Assembly (NCBI GenBank): GCA_947381415.1
Contig: CANCVB010000001.1
Location: forward strand, 62,001-126,000
From: Burkholderiales bacterium
GTDB taxonomy: Bacteria > Pseudomonadota > Gammaproteobacteria > Burkholderiales > Burkholderiaceae_C
Direction: 5' to 3'
DNA length: 64,000 bases
The translations under genes were made by a program, and so were the position numbers. Below are positions 57,675 to 64,000 of this stretch, piece after piece. Under the pieces are notes generated by a model. It was not told the DNA's origin and searched no databases. It was given only the letters and a program-made list of their open reading frames with translations. Numbering within the stretch: the stretch's first letter is position 1; every line of letters begins with the position of its first letter.

Positions 57675-59729
57675 TCAGGGTTTGGCCGGCGTGGCAGGCA
57701 CGGTAGGTGCATCCGATGCGTTGGGCAAGGGTGGTAAGGTCAAATCATTGGGGATGGGCATGGTGCCCGTGGGTTCTTTGCCGGCTTCTTTTTGCAGGCC
57801 TTGCATGTACTGGTAACGGCCGTTGGTGAGCACCTCGGCGCTGGCCTCGTCACGCACCACCACGGGACGCAAAAACACCATCAAATTGGTTTTGCTGCGG
57901 TTGCGGGTTTCGTTGCGAAACAGTGCACCGAAAAACGGAATGTCACCCAAACCAGGCACTTGCTGGCGGCTGTCTTCATAGGTGTCAGAGAGCAAGCCTC
58001 CAAGCACCACCACTGTGCCGTCTTCCACCAAGATATTGGACTCGATTGAGCGTTTGTTGGTGATCAAGCCATCGGTGAGTTTTTTCGATGTGTCTACGCT
58101 GGAGACCTCTTGGAAGATGGTCAGCTTGACCATGCCGGTATCGCTGATTTGTGGTTTGACTTTCAAGGTCAAGCCCACGTCTTTGCGTTCCACCGTTTGG
58201 AACGGGTTGACCGCGCCGTTGTTGCTGTTGTTGTTGGTGTACTGGCCGGTCACGAAGGGCACGTTTTGACCCACCACAATTTTGGCTTCCTCGTTGTCCA
58301 AGGTCAGCAAAGACGGTCGCGAGAGGATGTTGCTGCCGCCATTGGTTTGCAAAAAATTGGCCAGCGAGGTCATCACGTACTTGCCGTTGATATTGCGTGC
58401 AGTGGCAATGTTCAAGCCTTGGCCAGGCAGCACTTTGCCGTCAGCGCCATCGATGGATTGGTTGAGCAAATTGCTGGTGGCAAAGTTGGTGCCCAAAATG
58501 CCCACCGTGCTGTTGGCACCGCCCACCAAGTTTTGCCATTGGATGCCAAACTGCGATTCTTTGGCCGAGTCGACTTCCACAATCAGACTCTCTACCAGCA
58601 CCTGGGCGCGGCGCTGGTCCAGCGATTGAATCACCGCCAGCAGTTGACGGTACTGGGGTTCCGGCGCGGTGATGATGAGCGAATTGGTGGCGGCATCGGC
58701 TTGGATTTGCCCGCCCGTGGTGGGCAGGTTCAGACTGGCGCTGCCACCGGGTGTGGTGCCCATCGTGGGGGCTGGCGCGGCAGGGCTTGCGCCGCCGCCC
58801 GCACCCGCACCCGTGCCTGCCACGGCCGCGCGCAAGGTGTTGGCCAGTTTGGTGGCGTCCGCATTTTTCAAATACACCACATGGATGTTCCCGCTGGCGT
58901 TTTCACTGCCGGGGCGATCGAGTTTTTCCACCAAGCTGCGAATTTGCGCTTGCTTGGCGGGGTTGGCCGAGCGCACGATGATGGCGTTGCTGCGGGTTTC
59001 GGCCAAGATGGCGGTCTTGTAACTGGTATCGGCTTGACCTTGCGCACCAGCTGCAGCGCCTGCCGTGCTGTCTATCAGCCGTGTCAGCAAAGCCACCACG
59101 TCGCTGGCGATGGCGTGTTGCAGTGGAATGACCTCCACATCGGTGGCGTTGGCCACATCCAGCGACGCGATGATGCGTCCCAAGCGCTGCAAGTTGTCGG
59201 CGTAATCGGTGATGACCAAGGCGTTGGAACCCGGCGTCACATTGATGGTGTTGTTGGGGCTGATAAGCGGGCGCAGCACCGCCACCAGGTTGTTGGCGCT
59301 TTCATGCGAGAGCTTGAAAATTTGCGTCATCACTTGGGCGTTATTGGGTGCGGTGCCCGCAGGCACCACGGCCATTTGACCGCCTTGCAACTTGGCTTCG
59401 GCCTCGGGCACGATTTTGTACAGCCCTTGGGTTTCGATCATGGCAAAACCCTGCAAGCGCAACACCGCCAAAAACTGGTTCCATGCCACATCAGGCGCCA
59501 CCGGTTTGTCGGTTGAAAGCGTGATGTTGCCCTTGACCCGTGGGTCAACCACCAAGCTGCGTTTGGTCAGCGAGGCCAATGCACGGGCCACAGATTCGAT
59601 TTCGGCATTGACAAAATTCAGCGTGATGGGCGCGCTGGGGCGAGAGGTTTGCGCGAGCAAACCAGGCGTTGCGGCAAGCATGGCACTCAAAGCCAGTGCA
59701 CCCAGTGCGTATCGTTTCAACTTCAACAT
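57675..59729 (-). CDS. gspD: Type II secretion secretin GspD
   Basis: The outer-membrane channel of the T2SS. A signal peptide (ALGALALSAMLAATPGLLAQ) is followed by N0 (ITLNFVNAEIESVARALASL), three N1-N3 repeats (INVTPGSNALVITDYADNL; SNAIIVRSANPAKQAQI; NSLIITAPEPQYRQLLAVI) and a secretin domain with VVVLGGLLSDTYEDSRQQVPGLG. A Gly/Ala/Pro-rich insert lies in N3 and the C-terminus is Pro-rich. Three ATGs are close together; the one at 59729 has GGGGA 5 bases upstream. Length is 684 residues. Confidence 0.97.
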   Translation of the reverse strand: MLKLKRYALGALALSAMLAATPGLLAQTSRPSAPITLNFVNAEIESVARALASLTKRSLVVDPRVKGNITLSTDKPVAPDVAWNQFLAVLRLQGFAMIETQGLYKIVPEAEAKLQGGQMAVVPAGTAPNNAQVMTQIFKLSHESANNLVAVLRPLISPNNTINVTPGSNALVITDYADNLQRLGRIIASLDVANATDVEVIPLQHAIASDVVALLTRLIDSTAGAAAGAQGQADTSYKTAILAETRSNAIIVRSANPAKQAQIRSLVEKLDRPGSENASGNIHVVYLKNADATKLANTLRAAVAGTGAGAGGGASPAAPAPTMGTTPGGSASLNLPTTGGQIQADAATNSLIITAPEPQYRQLLAVIQSLDQRRAQVLVESLIVEVDSAKESQFGIQWQNLVGGANSTVGILGTNFATSNLLNQSIDGADGKVLPGQGLNIATARNINGKYVMTSLANFLQTNGGSNILSRPSLLTLDNEEAKIVVGQNVPFVTGQYTNNNSNNGAVNPFQTVERKDVGLTLKVKPQISDTGMVKLTIFQEVSSVDTSKKLTDGLITNKRSIESNILVEDGTVVVLGGLLSDTYEDSRQQVPGLGDIPFFGALFRNETRNRSKTNLMVFLRPVVVRDEASAEVLTNGRYQYMQGLQKEAGKEPTGTMPIPNDLTLPPLPNASDAPTVPATPAKP

Positions 59730-59731
59730 GG

Positions 59732-60523
59732 TCATCCCCATCGCAATACCGTTGTGTTTCCCTGCCGTTGCCCCAGCATGCCCAGCAAATTGACCAAGGC
59801 TGATTCGCTGCCTGCATTGGCCTGGCCCTGACCTTCAAAATGCAAACCCGTGGGGCGCCACTCGCCTTGTCCGCTCAATTGCAATTCGCCACTGAGGGTG
59901 CTGAGTTGAACACGGACAGGGTTGGCACCCTGCACATCCAAGGCATAGCTGCCCAAGGGGCGCAGGGTCGATAGACGCGAGGAGACTGTCAGCAGTTGCA
60001 ACTGCGCCAAACCTTGCAGTTGCCCGCCTTGTTTGTCCCACTGCCACTGCACGCCTTGGGTTTCTATACGGGATTGGCCCTCCAGTCCCAAGGTGTTCCA
60101 CGGTGCGCCCAAACCAGACAACCATGCCAAAGGCCATTCACTCACGCCCGCACCATATTCCACGCGCACACCCGTCCACTGGGGCCGTATCCATACCTGC
60201 ACAGGTTCAGGCGTGCAACAAGCCACTTCTATCTGTATGCGCAAACTGGCGTCCGCTTGGGGCTGAATGCGCCAATGCATGCGCTGCGGCAAGGCCAGCG
60301 CATCTTGACCGCCGACGCCGCTGGACAACACCCATTGCGCGCTGCCATTCCATAGCGTGCCTTGGGCTTGGCGCAACTGCACCCGATCCTGGCTGGCGGC
60401 TTGCACAGCCGCGCCCAGCCAGGCGGCAGGGGCTTGCCAGACCAGTGCACACAGCATGCCCAGCACCAACCCAGCACGCACACCTTTGCCTGCGACGGTC
60501 TTGGCATGCAGGGTCTTCTTCAT
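59732..60523 (-). CDS. gspN: Type II secretion protein GspN
   Basis: An inner-membrane-anchored periplasmic T2SS protein of about 263 residues, present in only some systems. An N-terminal signal-anchor (VRAGLVLGMLCALVWQAPAAWL) and the family features LRQAQGTLWNGSAQW and LSTLSGELQLSGQGEW are visible. Start ATG 60523 overlaps the gspM stop by 4 bases. Its exact role in secretion is unclear. Confidence 0.88.
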   Translation of the reverse strand: MKKTLHAKTVAGKGVRAGLVLGMLCALVWQAPAAWLGAAVQAASQDRVQLRQAQGTLWNGSAQWVLSSGVGGQDALALPQRMHWRIQPQADASLRIQIEVACCTPEPVQVWIRPQWTGVRVEYGAGVSEWPLAWLSGLGAPWNTLGLEGQSRIETQGVQWQWDKQGGQLQGLAQLQLLTVSSRLSTLRPLGSYALDVQGANPVRVQLSTLSGELQLSGQGEWRPTGLHFEGQGQANAGSESALVNLLGMLGQRQGNTTVLRWG

Positions 60524-61002
60524 GGCTTGCCCTCTGGCAAGGACCACACCCATTGACCGTCCCAAGCTTCACCTTGGCGTTGCAAATGGCTCTCTAGCAA
60601 AACCGCTTGGGCTTGGCTGCGCGCTTGTTCCCAGGCTTGGGCCAAGGCCTGTGGCGGGATGCCTTTGACAGTGACCGTGAAACGGTTGCCTTGCCGGTTG
60701 GTTTTGGTGGTTTCCCCCAAACTGGCACACAACGTCACCAGTATTTGGGCAGATTGCTCGGTGCCCATGCGCGGTTGGCTTTGCAGTTGAAGGGCCTGTT
60801 GTTGCAAGGCCAGCATCTCGGTGTGTTGCTGAGCCAGTTGCGCCAATTGGGTGCTGCTGTGGCGCCAAACTTGCCAAGCGGGTGCCACACTGAATTGCCA
60901 CACCACGAGCAAGCCGAGCAACCACAGTGCAGCGGTGATGCCTTGTTGCTCGCGTGGGCTGCGTTGACTGACAAAGGCTTGCCAAACACCAAGCAATTTC
61001 AT
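60520..61002 (-). CDS. gspM: Type II secretion protein GspM
   Basis: A bitopic inner-membrane T2SS protein of 160 residues. A membrane segment (ITAALWLLGLLVVWQFSVAP) is followed by a Gln-rich coiled coil (QLAQLAQQHTEMLALQQQALQLQ region) and a small ferredoxin-like domain. Partners GspL. Overlaps gspL and gspN at each end by 4 bases. Confidence 0.9.
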   Translation of the reverse strand: MKLLGVWQAFVSQRSPREQQGITAALWLLGLLVVWQFSVAPAWQVWRHSSTQLAQLAQQHTEMLALQQQALQLQSQPRMGTEQSAQILVTLCASLGETTKTNRQGNRFTVTVKGIPPQALAQAWEQARSQAQAVLLESHLQRQGEAWDGQWVWSLPEGKP

Positions 61003-62189
61003 CGTGCCCCCTTGGCTTGCACAATGACTTGGTTGCCTTGCACTTCAAGCTGGTAGGGCGAGTCTGGGCCCAGTGCTTGGCTTAGGCGCTGCAACACATC
61101 AGGCTCAAAGTTGCCTAAGCGTAAAGTGCCGCCTCGGTAGTCGAGGTGGCCAGGGGTGGCGCCCAGCGGCCAGTGGGCTGAGAGGTATTGCAGCATCACA
61201 TCCAGATCGGCGTCTTGCGCTTGGGCACTGTTTTTCTTCAACACCCCTAGCTCGCGCCGCATTTGGGTTGGGGCGTCAACCACGACTTTGACATGCGCAA
61301 AGGTGGCAGTGAGGATGCGTGTGAGACTGCTTTGCTGCGCCGCCACGCTCGCTTGAACTTGCCAAACCCACAGGTTCAAACCCAGCAGATTGACCAACAC
61401 CAACAAGGCCAAGCCACGGCGCGTGGCTTGCCACATTGGATCGAAACGCAGTTTGCGCCAAGCCGTTTGCACGCCTCGCCAGCCACGCAAACCTTGGCTC
61501 TGGCTCCATTCGCCTTTGGCCAAATCCCAACCGTTGGCCGCCGCTTGCAACCAGCGTTGGCCCGCTGTTTGTGGGCTGGGGTCGGTGTTGATCAGGCGCG
61601 CCGCGGTATCGGCGACCGAGGGTTCTGCCCAGACCGTTGCGTTTGAAGCGCTGTGGGCCACTTTGAGCGCGCTGGCAAGGGGCGGCATGCGCCACACACC
61701 TTCATGGGTACACAGCAGGGTTTGGGCATGTGCACCGTCGTCAATGACATAACACTGCACAGCGTCGCTGGACGGCGAGGGACAAACCTCGGGCACCAAG
61801 CGTTGCACCCGCAGACCTGCTGCCATCAAAGGCGCCAAGGCTTGGCGTAACCAAAGTTTGGCGCAGGCAGCCACCACCGCTTCACCGCCTTGGCGTAGCA
61901 AGTTGGCTGAAGCGGGACCTAAAACCAGATGCAACTCGTTGGTGTCTTGTAAACAACTGTCTTCTAACAAGCTGCCCAGCACCGTGTTCAATCGCCCGCC
62001 CACACCCGGTGGCAGTTTCACTGTGTGCCATGCCAACACCTGCCAAGGCAGCACCGCCACCACATCGCTGCCCCAGCGGGCCAAGTCCTTGGGCAAGGCT
62101 TGGCCTTGGCGGGCAATATGGCGTCCATCGACCGTGTCGACATAGTCAAACAAGGCCGTGGCTTGGGGGCTGAGGTAAACAATCAACAT
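60999..62189 (-). CDS. gspL: Type II secretion protein GspL
   Basis: An inner-membrane protein whose cytoplasmic actin-like domain recruits GspE and whose periplasmic domain binds GspM. 396 residues from ATG 62189. LPWQVLAWHTVKLPPGV and LNTVLGSLLEDSCL in the cytoplasmic part, a membrane segment (GLALLVLVNLLGLNLWVWQV) near residue 265, and a C-terminal ferredoxin-like domain fit the family. Overlaps gspK by 7 bases. Confidence 0.9.
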   Translation of the reverse strand: MLIVYLSPQATALFDYVDTVDGRHIARQGQALPKDLARWGSDVVAVLPWQVLAWHTVKLPPGVGGRLNTVLGSLLEDSCLQDTNELHLVLGPASANLLRQGGEAVVAACAKLWLRQALAPLMAAGLRVQRLVPEVCPSPSSDAVQCYVIDDGAHAQTLLCTHEGVWRMPPLASALKVAHSASNATVWAEPSVADTAARLINTDPSPQTAGQRWLQAAANGWDLAKGEWSQSQGLRGWRGVQTAWRKLRFDPMWQATRRGLALLVLVNLLGLNLWVWQVQASVAAQQSSLTRILTATFAHVKVVVDAPTQMRRELGVLKKNSAQAQDADLDVMLQYLSAHWPLGATPGHLDYRGGTLRLGNFEPDVLQRLSQALGPDSPYQLEVQGNQVIVQAKGAR

Positions 62190-63169
62190 GGAGCAGGGAT
62201 TGTAGAGAGACACCCAGGCTCAGAGCCTAAGGCGCGTTGTTCGCGCCACAAGGTTTTGATGTCACTGCCATCGCGTTGCACCAAAGATTTTTGCAGTTGG
62301 TAGATCGAGCCTTGGCGCAACTGCCCCGTCACTTCAAAAAAACGTGTGTTGACGGCGTGGTGGTCGGGTGAAATATTCTCGGCAAATTTGCCCATGCGGC
62401 TTTGGACATCTTCTACATTGTCAAAAGGCTTGCGCTCACGTTCTTTCACCCATTGCCTGGCTTGTCCCACATCCAAGTCGTGCACGCTGGCATACAACAC
62501 CTCCACGCTGGCGGTATTGAGGTTGACGGTGGTGCGCGTTGGCAGCAGCGTGATATGGGGCGCTAAGCGCACCAAACTGCTGGCGCTGATGCCCAACCAA
62601 CGCAGCTGTTCCACCCGTTGTGGTGGCAAAGGTGAATTGGCCCGCGGTGGGTTTTGCAGCGAGGCCTGCAAGGCCGCTGTCCATTGCAGCAACTCTGCTT
62701 GCGGCAAGCCCAGCGCACGGTACAAACGGGCAAAGCTTTGCAGGCTGTGCTCGTTGAGTTTGTTGCCCTCCATCAGATTGGTGACATTCAAGCGCGACTG
62801 CATATCGGTGATGCGGCCTGATAAAAACACCCGCTCACTCAGGGCTTCGCTGTTGTTCACCACGCCATTGCTGCCGGCTGCCAAAAAAGCCGATAAACGC
62901 GCTTCGCGCAAGGGCACTGCCCATGGCTCGGCCAAATGGTCGGTGCTGCTGCTTCGGCCGTCTTCCTTCAACACCACCAAGGCCCAGTCTTGTGCACCCC
63001 GCAGCAGCCAAGCGGTTTGTTGGGCATCCCGTTCGGCAGACTCGACCGACAAGGTTCGCCACTGTTGCCACAGCGCGGCCGAGGCCAGCACCGCGACCAG
63101 TGCGACCGTCAGCATGGCCATCAACAAAGCGGCACCGGTGTGCGGGTGCAAAGCGGGCTTGGTGTTCAT
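62183..63169 (-). CDS. gspK: Type II secretion minor pseudopilin GspK
   Basis: The large minor pseudopilin of the pseudopilus tip, 328 residues. The N-terminal prepilin segment HTGAALLMAMLTVALVAVL lacks a Glu at position 5, as usual for GspK. VFLSGRITDMQSRLNVTNL (calcium/minor pilin domain) and TVNLNTASVEVLYAS are diagnostic. Coupled to gspJ and gspL. Confidence 0.95.
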   Translation of the reverse strand: MNTKPALHPHTGAALLMAMLTVALVAVLASAALWQQWRTLSVESAERDAQQTAWLLRGAQDWALVVLKEDGRSSSTDHLAEPWAVPLREARLSAFLAAGSNGVVNNSEALSERVFLSGRITDMQSRLNVTNLMEGNKLNEHSLQSFARLYRALGLPQAELLQWTAALQASLQNPPRANSPLPPQRVEQLRWLGISASSLVRLAPHITLLPTRTTVNLNTASVEVLYASVHDLDVGQARQWVKERERKPFDNVEDVQSRMGKFAENISPDHHAVNTRFFEVTGQLRQGSIYQLQKSLVQRDGSDIKTLWREQRALGSEPGCLSTIPAPC

Positions 63170-63816
63170 GGGCGGTTAGGGTTGAAGGCGGCACGCACCC
63201 AGTCGAGGTTGAGCTTGTCGGTGGCGTTGAGTTGCAAAACCAATTGCACCCCATCGGGCGCTTTCAGCACCGCATTGGTGGCATCTGTGCCTGCACTGCT
63301 CAAGGGGTTGGTCCAGGCGTTGTCTCGAAAATAAAACAGCTGCAAACTTTGCATGGGCATGAGTGTCACCTCTTGCTGCAGCAAATCACTGCTGGGGTTT
63401 TGGCCCCATTGCGCCGCCAGCGTCCAGGCTTGTTCGATGTCGGTGCGACTGCGCAAGGCGGGTGACTGCCAGCGTCGCCAATAGCCCTCGCGCAAGGCCC
63501 ATGCCACCACTTGCAAGCCCGCGTCGCTGCCGTCGGCCAATGGGGTGCTGCTGCGGCGCAAGATGCGCATGACGTTGCCGTTCCACTGCAAGCTGTTGTC
63601 TCCCAGCAAGCCAGGGATGGCCATTTGCGCGTTCAAATCGGCGCGCCATTGGCCCAAGCTCACCTGCGCCAGCGCCACGCTGTCAATGCGCGACTGGGTG
63701 ATTTCGCGGGTACGCAACAACGTGTCCAAGGCGCGCCATCCCATCAAGCCCAACAAGGCCATCAAAGCCAAGGCAACCAACACCTCAATCAAGGTAAAGC
63801 CGGAATGACGCCGCAT
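63166..63816 (-). CDS. gspJ: Type II secretion minor pseudopilin GspJ
   Basis: Minor pseudopilin of 216 residues with prepilin peptidase site RRHSG-FTLIEVLVALALMALLG including the conserved Glu5 of the mature protein. A pseudopilin fold follows (WRALDTLLRTREITQ). Overlaps gspK by 4 bases and follows gspI by 1 base. Confidence 0.95.
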   Translation of the reverse strand: MRRHSGFTLIEVLVALALMALLGLMGWRALDTLLRTREITQSRIDSVALAQVSLGQWRADLNAQMAIPGLLGDNSLQWNGNVMRILRRSSTPLADGSDAGLQVVAWALREGYWRRWQSPALRSRTDIEQAWTLAAQWGQNPSSDLLQQEVTLMPMQSLQLFYFRDNAWTNPLSSAGTDATNAVLKAPDGVQLVLQLNATDKLNLDWVRAAFNPNRP

Positions 63817-63817
63817 G

Positions 63818-64000
63818 TCAGTAGCGCCCCACCACGGTACTCACCCGCAGCAAAGGGGTGCTTTGCAGAAACACGTGTGCATCCACGCGCCTGAAAGCAG
63901 GGTTGGGAGTGGTCTGCACAGTCAATTGCACCTGCAGGCTCAGCCCCGCTTGGGGACACGCCACACTGGACTCGCCCACATCCGGCAAGCCGCCCGCCAA
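63818..64000 (-). CDS. gspI: Type II secretion minor pseudopilin GspI, N-terminus beyond window
   Basis: C-terminal 60 residues of a minor pseudopilin cut by the right edge. SLQVQLTVQTTPNPAFRRVDAHVF and the ending LRVSTVVGRY match the GspI tail, and position directly before gspJ fits. The prepilin leader lies outside the window. Confidence 0.8.
   Translation of the reverse strand: MAGGLPDVGESSVACPQAGLSLQVQLTVQTTPNPAFRRVDAHVFLQSTPLLRVSTVVGRY

Noticed and set aside
58110..59516. Open frame of about 468 codons antisense to gspD
   Set aside because: Mirror frame of a certain secretin gene; no recognisable protein.

Overview
The window looks like chromosome of a betaproteobacterium of the order Burkholderiales, most likely family Comamonadaceae. 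The grounds are gene order and protein character: metK next to paired LpxL-type acyltransferases, engB divergent from a cytochrome c4 gene, msrPQ-lysA-lptM-cyaY-mrcA, pilMNOPQ-aroKB-dgt, gltBD-mlaFEDACB-ABC-bolA-murA-hisGD, and a gsp cluster containing gspN. DNA is moderately GC-rich (judged by eye, not computed), coding density is very high, and no gene-free stretch exceeds 300 bases. No tRNA, rRNA, CRISPR array or prophage was seen. Species was not determined.

Layout. 1-4.1 kb: cca (cut by the left edge), an NDUFA9-type SDR, transaldolase, a ChaN-like haem-binding protein. 4.1-6.3 kb: groES-groEL with a perfect CIRCE operator and a strong terminator. 6.3-8.1 kb: three small genes (NTF2-fold, secreted HExxH protein, exported ankyrin protein). 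8.4-11.9 kb: a PQQ alcohol dehydrogenase, a dihaem cytochrome c and an AlkB alkane hydroxylase, which together form an apparent alkane/alcohol oxidation cassette. 11.9-17.3 kb: metK with a structured leader, two lipid A acyltransferases, an alpha/beta hydrolase, engB and cytochrome c4. 17.4-23.3 kb: msrPQ, lysA, lptM, cyaY, mrcA.

23.4-30.2 kb: a compact, translationally coupled pilM-pilN-pilO/P-pilQ operon in which pilO and pilP appear fused and the secretin is short, followed by aroK, aroB, dgt and a DUF1415 gene. 30.2-34.6 kb: an accessory segment with an orphan two-domain fimbrial protein, a methyltransferase, an epimerase, a thioredoxin-like protein and a REP-associated (RayT) transposase with flanking repeats. 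34.7-49.9 kb: gltBD (glutamate synthesis), the complete Mla phospholipid-transport set, an ABC-2 exporter, bolA, murA, hisG and hisD in one direction with many 4-base overlaps. 49.9-51.1 kb: a long inverted repeat and a HepT/MntA toxin-antitoxin pair sit where the his operon would be expected to continue. 51.1-64 kb: cfa, then on the minus strand a type II secretion operon gspI-J-K-L-M-N-D-E-F running into a 5'-nucleotidase and an SbmA/YddA-like ABC transporter.

Most of the window is core metabolism and envelope biogenesis. The less ordinary parts are the AlkB/PQQ cassette (8.4-11.9 kb), the pared-down pilus/DNA-uptake operon (23.4-26.9 kb), the accessory insertion between dgt and gltB, and the repeat plus toxin-antitoxin break after hisD. 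No wholly new multi-gene system could be demonstrated from sequence alone.
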